In this document: positions 25,139-33,620 of the stretch, piece after piece
How positions within the stretch are numbered: position 1 is the stretch's first letter
Layout of the letters: each line of letters begins with the position of its first letter
Assembly: GCA_902800345.1 (NCBI GenBank)
Contig: CADCDO010000045.1
Location: 29,685-64,913 of the forward strand
From: Fibrobacter succinogenes
GTDB taxonomy: Bacteria; Fibrobacterota; Fibrobacteria; Fibrobacterales; Fibrobacteraceae
Length of the DNA: 35,229 nucleotides
Direction of reading: 5' to 3'
Notes under the pieces: generated by a model
What the model saw: only the letters and a program-made list of their open reading frames with translations
What the model was told of the DNA's origin: nothing
The model's database searches: none
Translations under genes and position numbers: made by a program

Positions 25139-26398
25139 CTAACTCCTTAAGAAGGGAATTGCACCATATTTACCGTTTATATAATCCTTTTCATAAACAC
25201 GGTCGTTGCGGATTTTGTCGCCGTTCTGTTCTCTGATATCGCTCAGCGGATAGATGTCTGTTGATTCGTCATTTCGGTCTTTTTCTACAAACCAGATTTG
25301 ATCGCGTCGTAATATTTTATTGCTTAAAAGGTTTGTATCGTGTGTGGCGAATATTAACTGAGCGTTATTCAGGTTTATTTCAGAAGAATTGAATTTTTCA
25401 ATAATTTTTTTTGTTAATAACGGATGCAATTTTGCATCAAGTTCGTCAATAACAAGGGTTTGACCTTTTGCTAATGTGTCTATTATGGGACCTGACATAT
25501 TGAGAATTTTCTTTGTTCCTTCTGATTCCATTTCTTCTATAGAAAAGAATTTCTCCGTGATTGTTCCATCGTTTAAATGAACCTTATGTCCGAATTTCAA
25601 AAAAGGAATTTTTGAATTAGGGTATTTCTTTAGTAGATCTTTTTTTAGTTCTTCTGGAAAATTGGGTGAAATTGCATCTTCTAAATTTACTTCAATTATT
25701 TTTAAGTTTGAAAACCCCAAATCCATTCCGTTCAGAAAATCTTTTACTTGATATGCACTAGGGGAATCTTTTGATAGATAATCAATAGAGAAAAACTTGA
25801 AGTCATCATCGTTAATTCCGGAAATAACATTAAAATGTTGGAACCAGTTCATGATAGAAATGGATATTTTTCCGTTTAATTGTGCGACAAGGGAAAGAAA
25901 TAGTCTGTTATTTGCTGTCATCTCTTCTTTGCCTTTGCCTTCCGTAAATTTATCATTTACTCCTATTCCGTTTTCGTTACGAGTGAAAAGCAATTTTTCT
26001 TTTCCCTTGGTTGCGTCATAGAGCCATTCTTTCGTTATCTTTTTTGCGTTATATTCAAAACCATAGCGGTATATTTTTGATTCTATAGTGCATACAACTT
26101 CAAAATGAGTGGGCTTTTGAGAATATGCTTCATCTAGTTTAAATATATCGGAGTCAAGAGGCTCTGAGGGATTCGTTTTTATAGAAGACAGCAAGACGTT
26201 TCTCATGGTTGACATGGCTAAGAGAAGATTGCTTTTTCCGCTTGAGTTGGCCCCGTAAATTGCAGTAACGGGTAAAATGCTTTCACCGCAATCTTCGCGA
26301 ACAAATTCCTTGAGTTCCTGAATGGAGGCTGCCTTCATGGAGAAGGTCTTGTTTTCTTTAAAAGAGCGAAAATTACCAACGGTAAATGATAAAAGCAT
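25139..26398 (-). CDS. rloA: RloA / AAA15 family ATPase (AbiLi-like)
   Basis: 419 residues from ATG 26398, chosen because AAGGA lies upstream and MLLSFTVGNFRSFKENKTFS is the normal family N-terminus. Walker A is YGANSSGKSNLL (about 48-59). EESEGT-type signature: EEMESEGTKKIL. Walker B is TLVIDELDAKLHP (about 325-337), and the switch FATHDTNLLS. The C-terminus, DIREQNGDKIRNDRVYEKDY followed by INGKYGAIPFL, is characteristic of AAA15 proteins paired with RloB. rlo genes were first noted as restriction-linked orfs in type I RM loci, which fits this site. It is a probable phage-triggered toxin unit with RloB. Confidence 0.9.
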   Translation of the reverse strand: MLLSFTVGNFRSFKENKTFSMKAASIQELKEFVREDCGESILPVTAIYGANSSGKSNLLLAMSTMRNVLLSSIKTNPSEPLDSDIFKLDEAYSQKPTHFEVVCTIESKIYRYGFEYNAKKITKEWLYDATKGKEKLLFTRNENGIGVNDKFTEGKGKEEMTANNRLFLSLVAQLNGKISISIMNWFQHFNVISGINDDDFKFFSIDYLSKDSPSAYQVKDFLNGMDLGFSNLKIIEVNLEDAISPNFPEELKKDLLKKYPNSKIPFLKFGHKVHLNDGTITEKFFSIEEMESEGTKKILNMSGPIIDTLAKGQTLVIDELDAKLHPLLTKKIIEKFNSSEINLNNAQLIFATHDTNLLSNKILRRDQIWFVEKDRNDESTDIYPLSDIREQNGDKIRNDRVYEKDYINGKYGAIPFLRS

Positions 26399-26413
26399 TA
26401 TTTTGCATCCTTG

Positions 26414-26438
26414 AATTTTGAGAGATTTTCTCAAAATT
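26414..26438 (-). promoter_or_regulatory. 10-bp perfect inverted repeat in the rloA leader
   Basis: AATTTTGAGA and TCTCAAAATT are separated by five bases and lie 15 nt upstream of the rloA start. The position suits an operator or an mRNA hairpin near the ribosome site. Confidence 0.55.
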
Positions 26439-26600
26439 TACATTATTTATGTACAAAAAGCAAGGTTTTGTTTTGAAAAATGAGAAAAAGTTTCAAAATT
26501 AAACAGTATTTGCTTTTTTTTGTTCAGTATTGAAACGTTGTGAGGGCAAAGTCCTTGTTTTGGGTACTGAAAAAAGCGCAAATTCGATATTTTTGATTAT

Positions 26601-26616
26601 TGGCATGGAAATTGCT
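26601..26616 (+). promoter_or_regulatory. Sigma-54-like promoter upstream of the caspase-TIR genes
   Basis: TGGCATGGAAATTGCT fits the -24/-12 consensus TGGCAC-N5-TTGCA, with GG and GC exactly 12 bases apart. It lies 64 nt before the caspase ATG in the divergent spacer. A single match of this length can occur by chance, and no activator gene is in the window. Confidence 0.45.
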
Positions 26617-26680
26617 TGTTGGGACTGCCTAAGCAAACAGGTTTAGTTTACCAATCAAAATTCTTAAATAAGGAGGAATC

Positions 26681-27655
26681 ATGAATTGCAACCGTAAGGC
26701 TTTGGTTGTTGGTATAGATTACTATGATGCAGGGTGTCATTTGCGTGGATGCGTTAACGATGCTAAGCGCATGCAGTCAGTTTTGAGTCGAAATGAGGAT
26801 GGCTCTGTAAATTTTGCCGTAAAAACAATGTTGGCAAGTGACAAAACAACTCGTATAACGCGACGTCAATTAAAGGATGCCGTTGAGAAACTGTTTAGCG
26901 ATGACTCTGAGGTGGCTCTGCTTTATGTCGCTTCCCATGGCTATGTTGATTCAACAGGCGGTTACTTAGTGACGTCTGATGTTGGTGCGGGTGATGAAGG
27001 TCTTTCCATGGATGATGTGTTGAATTTAGCCAATAATTCACCGGCCAAAAGTCGTGTAATCATACTTGATTGCTGTCATGCTGGTAAGATGGGGAATGTC
27101 GCGAACCTGCAAAATTCTGCTATACTTAATGAGGGGGTAACTATTCTTGCAGGTTCAACTGCAGAGCAGAATGCTGATGAATACGGCGGTTTTGGAGTAT
27201 ATACAAGCCTTTTGATTGATGCTTTGAATGGAGCGGCCGCAAATCTTGTCGGTGATGTTACTCCCGGCAGTGCGTATGCGTTGATTGATCAGACTTTGGG
27301 TCCTTGGGAACAGCGTCCGGTATTTAAGACAAATGTAAAAAATTTTGTGTCTTTGCGTAAGGCGAAGTCGCCATTGGAAATGAATGAGCTTCGTCAGTTG
27401 ACGAAACTCTTCCCAAATCCAGATTATGATTATCCGTTGGATCCTTCATATGAACCATTGTCCGATTGTCCCAAACAAGAAAATATGGAAAAGTTCAGGG
27501 TTCTCCAACATTTTAATCGTGTGAATTTGGTTGTTCCGTTTGGAGAGTCTGCCGATAGAAATCATATGTATTTTGCGGCGATTGATAGCAAAAGTTGCAG
27601 ATTGACTGCGTTGGGCAAACATTATTGGAACTTAGTAAATAAGGGGCATATTTGA
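26681..27655 (+). CDS. Caspase-like protease with C-terminal domain, type IV Thoeris-like effector
   Basis: 324 residues. The caspase fold starts RKALVVGIDYY. Catalytic H86 is in VASHGY and C132 in DCCHAG, followed by GSTAEQNADEYGGFGVYTSLL. Residues about 240-324 form a separate C-terminal domain (KFRVLQHFNRVNLVVPFGES, then YFAAIDSKSCRLTALGKHYW) that may sense a signal. The stop overlaps the start of a TIR gene (TGATG). A caspase-like protease coupled to a TIR enzyme is the layout described as type IV Thoeris, where the TIR product is a cyclic ADP-ribose isomer that switches on the protease. A strong AAGGAGG ribosome site precedes ATG 26681. The assignment to this type is by layout. Confidence 0.85.
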   Translation: MNCNRKALVVGIDYYDAGCHLRGCVNDAKRMQSVLSRNEDGSVNFAVKTMLASDKTTRITRRQLKDAVEKLFSDDSEVALLYVASHGYVDSTGGYLVTSDVGAGDEGLSMDDVLNLANNSPAKSRVIILDCCHAGKMGNVANLQNSAILNEGVTILAGSTAEQNADEYGGFGVYTSLLIDALNGAAANLVGDVTPGSAYALIDQTLGPWEQRPVFKTNVKNFVSLRKAKSPLEMNELRQLTKLFPNPDYDYPLDPSYEPLSDCPKQENMEKFRVLQHFNRVNLVVPFGESADRNHMYFAAIDSKSCRLTALGKHYWNLVNKGHI

Positions 27656-28155
27656 TGATTTCTTATGGAAACGACTTAAAGGTATTCATTTCGCATTATC
27701 AAGACGATTCTGCTATTGCTAGTCAAGTAGAAAGTTTTCTCAAGGCGCTTCGTGTTAATGCGTATTTGGATGTTCTTGATAATACTTTGACTGGTAATGG
27801 AGCTGCATTGACCGCTCATTTGAAAGCGGAAGTGAACCAGTGTACAGATTTGTTGGTCGTCATGTCGATGAGAACGTATCAATCCAGTTGGGTTCCTTTT
27901 GAAATCGGCATGGCCGCTCACAAAGATTTACCAACGGTAACTTATCTTACGCAGAATGTGGCTTTGCCTGAGTATCTTGATTTTTGGCCTCGCATTAAGT
28001 ATTTGGAGCAGCTTAGGTTTTATGTTGAGGAACGTAAGATGCATGAAAGAAGAATGAAAATGGCTAATGAGTCAGGAATGTTCAGTAAGAGTGTAATCCC
28101 GACGACTGAAGACTTTTATTTCAATCTGAAACAACGATTAAGTATGGGTCGATAA
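27655..28155 (+). CDS. TIR domain protein (ThsB-like)
   Basis: 166 residues, mostly one TIR domain. The N-terminal LKVFISHYQDDSAIASQVES and LRVNAYLDV match TIR_2 proteins. E83 in WVPFEIGMA is the expected catalytic glutamate for NAD+ cleavage or cyclisation. About 55 C-terminal residues, including KYLEQLRFYVEERKMHERRM, are helical and may hold a partner. It is coupled by TGATG to the caspase gene. Role inferred: it would detect infection and make a nucleotide signal for the caspase. No transmembrane segment is seen. Confidence 0.85.
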   Translation: MISYGNDLKVFISHYQDDSAIASQVESFLKALRVNAYLDVLDNTLTGNGAALTAHLKAEVNQCTDLLVVMSMRTYQSSWVPFEIGMAAHKDLPTVTYLTQNVALPEYLDFWPRIKYLEQLRFYVEERKMHERRMKMANESGMFSKSVIPTTEDFYFNLKQRLSMGR

Positions 28156-28182
28156 AAATTTGAGTGTATGGAGAACCTTAGT

Positions 28183-28223
28183 GGTGAATGTGGGGAACTC
28201 CATTGTTAACCAAAACATTCACC
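28183..28223 (+). promoter_or_regulatory. 9-bp inverted repeat between the two TIR-type genes
   Basis: GGTGAATGT (28183-28191) and ACATTCACC (28215-28223) are perfectly complementary with a 23-nt loop. They lie just before the AAGGAG site of the next gene. No T-run follows, so regulation is likelier than termination. Confidence 0.45.
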
Positions 28224-28238
28224 CAAAAGGAGTTTCTC

Positions 28239-28628
28239 ATGATGAGAAAAAGAACTTTTATCAGTTTTGATTATGATCATGACAAGGAAATAAAGGAATG
28301 CCTTGTTGGTCAAGCGAAGAATCCGGACAGTCCGTTTGAAATTATGGACATGTCCATAAAAGAAACCATAGACTACAAGTGGAAGGAGAATGCACGTCGT
28401 AGAATTAAAGGATGCGATGTCGTAGTTGTTCTTTGCGGAGAACATACTGACACGGCGACTGGGGTTACAGCTGAATTAACCATAGCTCAAGAGGAAAAAG
28501 TGCCTTATTTTCTGTTAAGGGGAAGGCATGATAAGGTTTGCAAGAAACCTGGTCACGCCCTGGCTACGGATAAAATATATAATTGGACGTGGGATAACTT
28601 AAAGCTTTTGTTCCAAGGTCAAAGATAA
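28239..28628 (+). CDS. TIR-like (MTH538/DUF1863-type) protein
   Basis: 129 residues from ATG 28239, placed by AAGGAG at 28227-28232. TFISFDYDHDKEIKECLVGQ, the middle WKENARRRIKGCDVVVVLCG and the glutamate E79 in TGVTAELTIAQEEK match the MTH538 TIR-like fold, the one used by classical ThsB of Thoeris. The C-terminal TDKIYNWTWDNLKLLFQG is typical of that family. It follows the caspase and TIR genes in the same direction, 83 nt downstream, and a terminator comes next. It may be a second signal-making sensor for the same caspase, or a separate TIR unit whose effector is elsewhere. Confidence 0.82.
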   Translation: MMRKRTFISFDYDHDKEIKECLVGQAKNPDSPFEIMDMSIKETIDYKWKENARRRIKGCDVVVVLCGEHTDTATGVTAELTIAQEEKVPYFLLRGRHDKVCKKPGHALATDKIYNWTWDNLKLLFQGQR

Positions 28629-28650
28629 CAGATGTTTCTATAAGTTGAAT

Positions 28651-28685
28651 CGCTGCTGGTGAATTCTGGCAGCGTTATTTTTATT
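28651..28685 (+). terminator. Rho-independent terminator after the TIR-like gene
   Basis: CGCTGC and GCAGCG form the outer stem, extended by wobble pairs around GAATT, followed by TTATTTTTATT. It sits 22 nt after the stop codon and closes the caspase-TIR-TIR unit. Confidence 0.75.
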
Positions 28686-28738
28686 AGAATTTCAGCAAAT
28701 CAATTTATGCAAATTGAATAAAAGCTAAAAAGAAATTT

Positions 28739-29988
28739 CTACGACTTAAAATTAAACAGCGGCACGCCGCCATAACGGCCTTCGAGATACGCCTTGTCTA
28801 TTTTCTTGTCGAAGCGTTCGTTGTATTCTTCCAGCGAGTAGATGTTGCTTGCTCCGCTCTGGTCCTTGTCAACAAACCAGATTTCGTCACGACGCAACAA
28901 ATCGAAGTCCATCAGGCGTGATTCGTGGGTGGTCACAATCAATTGGACGTTGCGGTTCTTGGAATATTCAAAGAACGCCTTCACGAACTGATACGAAAGG
29001 CATGGATGCAGGCAACGGTCCAGTTCATCGATAACATAGGTTTTGTTGGATTTTGAAAGCAATATTTCGAGAAGGTCTTCCCGCGTTCCATTTTCACTAC
29101 GAAAATTTCGTTTCTATCCCTGATGAAAATATCGTTCTTGGGGGTATTGCTCATTTCCATTTGCTTGGCTACGTTTTGAAGCCAGAGTGGCGGAAAGAAC
29201 GGGGCGACCTTTTCCAAGGGAACTTGGACAGACTTGACATCTTCGATTCCGGTACCGAATGCCTTCAGCAGTTTCGAAGCTTGGCAAAGCGCCTCTTCGT
29301 TTGCAAGGAAAGAAGAAGTCGAAAGAGGGTTGGCCGGGTAGTTGATATCTAGGTTGTTCGCTATCCAGTTGAATGCAGTCCGTAAAACTTCCGCTTGCGG
29401 GTTAGTCTTGTAAAAACCGGCCATGGTGCGGTTGATAAAATTCAAGAAGAGTCCGTTGCTTCCATAAAAACTGGAGACAAGAACTTTGAGCATCTCGTTT
29501 TTTGCGAGTGGTCCGCCGAATTCGTAGCCGTGCTTGGCATCTTCCTTCTTGAAAAGATATTCTTCTTTAGAGGGGGTGAGCTTGCAGAGCCATTCGGAAA
29601 CAAACAATCCGGTACTTAAAATAATTTCGAACCCATACGCGTACACTTCGTCATTGACGATGAATTCTGCTTCAAAATAACTGGTTTTGTCTTTGTTGTT
29701 CGGATCGGTCTTGCAATACAGGTTGGCGTCTTGGGGTAGGGCGGTTCCGTTTAAGGTGCAATTTTTGAAGAACGCCATCGCCTTAATCAGGTTGGATTTC
29801 CCTGCCGCGTTAGCGCCGTAAATGGCGGCGAACTTAAGGAGGTTCTGTTTGCCGGTCTTGAGGATATGGTCTTCTTTGCTACGGACTTTCCCAGGAATCA
29901 TCGAAAATTCCTGGCTAGAAGTATCGTGGGTTGCACGATCTTCTGAATCGAAAGAGAGGAAATTCTTGACATTAAAACGTATCAGCAT
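28739..29988 (-). pseudogene. AAA15 family ATPase without RloB, one frame break
   Basis: The N-terminal piece (29988 to about 29100) has MLIRFNVKNFLSFDSEDRAT and Walker A YGANAAGKSNLIKAM. The C-terminal piece (about 29095-28739) has ENGTREDLLEILLSKSNKTY, Walker B VIDELDRCLHP and TTHESRLMDFDLL. It ends RYGGVPLFNF, as AAA15 proteins do. They are in different frames. The 10-20 residues normally found between RNEIFVV and the (E)NGTRE signature are missing near 29095. Both halves are otherwise clean. Unlike rloA, no rloB follows, so it is an orphan. It may be a lone abortive-infection ATPase, a damaged one, or an assembly error. Confidence 0.8.
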
Positions 29989-30025
29989 ATCTTCCGTCCG
30001 CGTTTAGTTGTGAAAAATTCTCTTT

Positions 30026-30054
30026 TATATCGTTTAATTTAACAAAATTGTCAA
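30026..30054 (-). promoter_or_regulatory. Sigma-70-type promoter of the orphan AAA15 gene
   Basis: On the minus strand: TTGACA (30049-30054), a 17-nt spacer, then GATATA (30026-30031). It lies about 40 nt before the ATG at 29988. Confidence 0.5.
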
Positions 30055-30067
30055 CAAAAAGCAAATG

Positions 30068-30090
30068 TAAAAGTGAAAAAATCACTTTTA
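30068..30090. promoter_or_regulatory. 9-bp inverted repeat in the AAA15/mcrB divergent spacer
   Basis: TAAAAGTGA and TCACTTTTA around five A. It sits between the two divergent promoters, suitable for a shared operator. Confidence 0.4.
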
Positions 30091-30190
30091 AATAGGTTTT
30101 TGGCGAATTTTGTGGAATTTTGCGCAAAAAAAGCCATCCTAAAAAGCCAATGTTTATGTATTTTTATGGGAATGATAGTGGAGTTTGTTT

Positions 30191-31936
30191 ATGTCTGTTG
30201 ATGTTTTAAGCAATGTACAAGAAAAAATGGCCTCAAATGATAAGTTTGTCTTTATCCACAAGGGGGGTGATGGGGACGAAAAATATTTGCAGTATAGACC
30301 GGCTGCAGGAAATGATGAGGACTGGGCTCAAGGGGCTTGTCATTATGAATTCAGAATTGATAAAGATCGTTTGCAGGTATGTTTCCATTGTGAAAGTAAA
30401 TTCAAGTATCAATCAAAATTGAAAGAATTGCTAGTATCCAAGAAGCAGTCGTGGTTTGCAGGATTAAAGGTTTGGGCGCAACGCAATAAATCGTGGATTG
30501 TTTACGATGAAGATAACAAAGAATTGGATGCTGAAAGAGCAATCACAAAAATGATCGAATTTAGTGATAAATATGGTACAAAAATTTTGGAATTAGTTGA
30601 AAAAAGCAAAAAGGAGAATCCTATGGAGAATCGGAATGGTTCCGCAATAGAGATGTTGTTTCGCCAAAAGAAAAATATCATTCTCCAGGGCGCTCCTGGT
30701 ACTGGAAAGACATATAAGACTGCGGAACTTGCGCTTTCAATAATTGGAGAATTGCCTACGCGCAATGCTGGTGAAGATGAGAAGTCTTTCCATAAGAGAG
30801 TTATGGATGCTTATAATGCGAGAATAATCAAATTGAACCGGGAAGGTTCTTTTGTAGATCCTGACGCCCAGATTGGTTTTGTCACATTCCATCAGTCTAT
30901 GGATTATGAAGATTTTGTCGAGGGCATAAAGCCAAAGACAAATAATGAGCAAGTGGCTTACGATATAGAAAATGGCATATTTAAATCAATATGCAAAAAA
31001 GCGATGCCCAAGTTTAATGATGCAGTTGATAATTTTGAGGAAGTATGGGGAAAATTGATTGCAGAATTGAACGAAAAAGAGAAAATATCTATACCACTCC
31101 TTAAAGGAACTTCGACTTTTGATATTGAATTGAATGAATACGGAGATGGTCTTGCTACGAGGACTTATCTTGATGGTAAAGAAGATTGGGAACGAGGACG
31201 TTCAAGATTCTTTTCAAAGGATCAACTCTATAGAGTTTATCAGGACTTGCCAGGTATTCCAAGTGGGGGCCATGACAATTACCGAAAGGCGATAATCAAG
31301 GAATTAAAAAAGAATTATGGCTTGTTAGAGTTTAAAAAAGGAACACAGGAAGGCTCATCTCCTAAAAATTACGTCCTCATCATTGACGAAATCAACCGCG
31401 GCAACGTTTCCAAGATTTTTGGCGAATTGATTTCTTTGTTGGAAGCTGACAAGCGTGTTGGTGGTGACCATCCTCTTACTGTAACGCTCCCGTATTCTAA
31501 GGAATCCTTCTCTGTTCCGTCGAACCTTTATATCATCGGTACGATGAATACAACAGACCGTAGCGTTGGTTCAATTGACTATGCCGTACGCCGTCGATTT
31601 GCGTTTGTGACTCTGGAAGCGGATGAAAATAAGGTTCCCGAAGGAAACGCTCGGAATTTGTTCAATGCCGTGAAGAACTTCTTGAATAAATCCAAATACG
31701 ACATGGATATCGAAGACTTGATGGTTGGCCACAGTTACTTTATGGACGCGAATAATTTGCAAATGAAGTGGCAATATGAAATTCTTCCGCTTCTGATGGA
31801 GTATCATAAGGACGGAATTATCAGTAAGTCTCCATTGAGGGATGATTCTGGTAATGAAATTGCGGATGTAAAGAAGGACTATGCCAAATTTGTAGAAGCA
31901 TGGCAAAAGAAAGAATCTGATTCGCCCAATTCATAA
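30191..31936 (+). CDS. mcrB: McrB, GTP-dependent restriction motor
   Basis: 581 residues. The AAA+ GTPase core has Walker A GAPGTGKT (about 167-174), the GFVTFHQSMDYEDFVEG stretch, Walker B VLIIDEINRGNVSKIFGELI and the McrB-specific GTMNTTDRS followed by AVRRRF. The first 140 residues are an unusual recognition domain (KYLQYRPAAGNDEDW, then VCFHCESK and GLKVWAQRNKSW). They differ from the methylcytosine-binding domain of E. coli McrB, so the modified base recognised is unknown. ATG 30191 (MSVDVL) is preceded by GTGGAG. It overlaps mcrC by TAATG. McrBC cuts modified DNA and complements the type I system. Confidence 0.92.
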   Translation: MSVDVLSNVQEKMASNDKFVFIHKGGDGDEKYLQYRPAAGNDEDWAQGACHYEFRIDKDRLQVCFHCESKFKYQSKLKELLVSKKQSWFAGLKVWAQRNKSWIVYDEDNKELDAERAITKMIEFSDKYGTKILELVEKSKKENPMENRNGSAIEMLFRQKKNIILQGAPGTGKTYKTAELALSIIGELPTRNAGEDEKSFHKRVMDAYNARIIKLNREGSFVDPDAQIGFVTFHQSMDYEDFVEGIKPKTNNEQVAYDIENGIFKSICKKAMPKFNDAVDNFEEVWGKLIAELNEKEKISIPLLKGTSTFDIELNEYGDGLATRTYLDGKEDWERGRSRFFSKDQLYRVYQDLPGIPSGGHDNYRKAIIKELKKNYGLLEFKKGTQEGSSPKNYVLIIDEINRGNVSKIFGELISLLEADKRVGGDHPLTVTLPYSKESFSVPSNLYIIGTMNTTDRSVGSIDYAVRRRFAFVTLEADENKVPEGNARNLFNAVKNFLNKSKYDMDIEDLMVGHSYFMDANNLQMKWQYEILPLLMEYHKDGIISKSPLRDDSGNEIADVKKDYAKFVEAWQKKESDSPNS

Positions 31937-33309
31937 TGTCAGTATTTCCATTTACAGAGCATGATGGCCTTTGCGAATGTGCGGAAAAGGCTGAATTCGA
32001 TGCGATGATGTCATCGGGTGGCTTTTCCAATATTCCGTCAAGTATTCCAAATATCAAATCTATTAAAGATGTCAAATACCTCGGTATTGTCAAAGACGGA
32101 GAAAACCTAAAAGCCCATTATTATATTGGTGCCTCTTGGTTCATAAAAGACAAGTGTGCTTTTGTCGTAAAGCCCAAAGTGGAAGTTGATTATATCAAGT
32201 TATTCATGACGGCGCTGGAGATGAACTCCGAAAATGAGGCTGCGTATTTCTCCAATTACTATTACATTGATTTTGAAAAGCCCGCGATTAAGACGGATGC
32301 TCTGGATAATGTAATTACGCCGCTCCTTATCCTGCACTACATATCCCTGCTCAAGCATCTTGTTTCGAAGGGACTCAAAAAGGGCTATGTCGTAAGGGAA
32401 GAAAACTTGCAATCCAAAATCCGTGGACGAATCTTGTTGCAAAGGCATTTGACGAAAAATGTTTTCGCAAAGCGCGAAGACCGTGTTTTTTGCCGATTCC
32501 AGGAATTCACGGAGGATATTCCGGAGAACAGAATTCTCAAAAAGGCGTTGTCTTTCTCTGTTCGCTTCATAAATCAATTGCTGGGTTTCAAAAGTCATCT
32601 ACAAGAATTGACTCCACACTTGTCAATGATTGGTTCCGCTTTCGAGAATGTTTCCGAAGATGTTACAATTGCTCAAGTTGCAAAGGTGAATGCCGGCAAG
32701 ATATTCCGCCACTACGAATCCGCTATCAAGGTCGCGAAACTGATTCTCCGGCATTTTGACTATTCCATAGACAAAGCCTCTGATGAAACACAAGAAGTGC
32801 GCCCGTTCTGCATCGACATGCCCCGCCTTTATGAAATGTATGTGCTGAGTCTACTCCGCAAGGCATATGGCGATCAGATTCAGTTCCAAGTGAAGGGATC
32901 GCACAAGACGCAGGTAGATTACATCAAGAAATCCGACAATGAAAAGTTGATCATTGATGCTAAATATAAGCCACAATATAACGAAGGTAATAGAGGCATT
33001 CTTGATGACATTCGTGAAATCAGCGGATACGCAAGAGATAAGAAAATTCTGGATGCTCTTGGCTGGAAGCCGGAAGACGAATGTGCGAAAGGGAATTATT
33101 TCCCGAAATGCTTGATTATTTATCCTGATTCGAGTACGCGATTTAAATGGGAAAAGGGTGATGATAGTGCTGAAAAAGACGAAGAGAAAATAACGGAAAT
33201 GATTGGTGATTTTCCGAAAGAAAAGATATTGAGCGAAGCGTCGCATTATAAGAAAATCCCTGGATTTGAGGATTTCTATAAAATAGCAGTACCTTTGCCG
33301 ATGAAATAG
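31936..33309 (+). CDS. mcrC: McrC, nuclease subunit of McrBC
   Basis: 457 residues. The N-terminal part holds the McrB contact region, with FVVKPKVEVDYIKLFMTALE, and SKIRGRILLQRHL and FTEDIPENRILKKAL as in McrC (5-methylcytosine-specific restriction component). The C-terminal PD-(D/E)XK site is visible as QVDYIKK...KLIIDAKYK (about 327-346). It starts inside the mcrB stop codon (TAATG), so the two are translated together. The protein looks complete. It stimulates McrB GTPase and cleaves between two modified sites in the known systems. Confidence 0.92.
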   Translation: MSVFPFTEHDGLCECAEKAEFDAMMSSGGFSNIPSSIPNIKSIKDVKYLGIVKDGENLKAHYYIGASWFIKDKCAFVVKPKVEVDYIKLFMTALEMNSENEAAYFSNYYYIDFEKPAIKTDALDNVITPLLILHYISLLKHLVSKGLKKGYVVREENLQSKIRGRILLQRHLTKNVFAKREDRVFCRFQEFTEDIPENRILKKALSFSVRFINQLLGFKSHLQELTPHLSMIGSAFENVSEDVTIAQVAKVNAGKIFRHYESAIKVAKLILRHFDYSIDKASDETQEVRPFCIDMPRLYEMYVLSLLRKAYGDQIQFQVKGSHKTQVDYIKKSDNEKLIIDAKYKPQYNEGNRGILDDIREISGYARDKKILDALGWKPEDECAKGNYFPKCLIIYPDSSTRFKWEKGDDSAEKDEEKITEMIGDFPKEKILSEASHYKKIPGFEDFYKIAVPLPMK

Positions 33310-33310
33310 A

Positions 33311-33472
33311 TTACCTCTTCCTCACCTTCCCGCCAGCAATAACCACCAGCAACGCGCCAGCAGCTACGCCGCCGACTTTTTTGAGGTCGCTCCAGAATTG
33401 TCGCCGCTTTGCCTTGCACTGCTCGCAAAGTTTCTCGGTGTCTTCGGGCTTGTCGCAGCCGCACTTTTTGCG
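33311..33472 (-). pseudogene. Small cysteine-rich membrane protein frame without a start codon
   Basis: Minus-strand frame ending in TAA at 33311. It reads KKCGCDKPEDTEKLCEQCKA, then KRRQFWSDLKKVGG, a hydrophobic VAAGALLVVIA segment and KVRKR. The C-x-C...C-x2-C pattern followed by one membrane helix looks like a real small protein. However, a stop (33473-33475) lies directly upstream of the frame and no ATG, GTG or TTG start is seen, so it is probably a 5'-truncated gene. Confidence 0.4.
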
Positions 33473-33620
33473 TTAGGGATAGTTCCCTCTGTAAAATTTT
33501 CTTGCCCCTCTTGCCAACTTTGGTACATATACTACATTTCAGCAGCGGTTCCTAATAGTGTAGGCTCCGAAAGGCATTTGATGATTATCAAATGTTTTTC
33601 TTTTTTTCAAAGGAGCTGCT

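Noticed and set aside
26490..26536. GTTTCAA/TTGAAAC inverted pair and repeated CAGTATT in the rloA-caspase spacer
   Set aside because: Short arms far apart in AT-rich sequence, expected by chance too often to list as a site.
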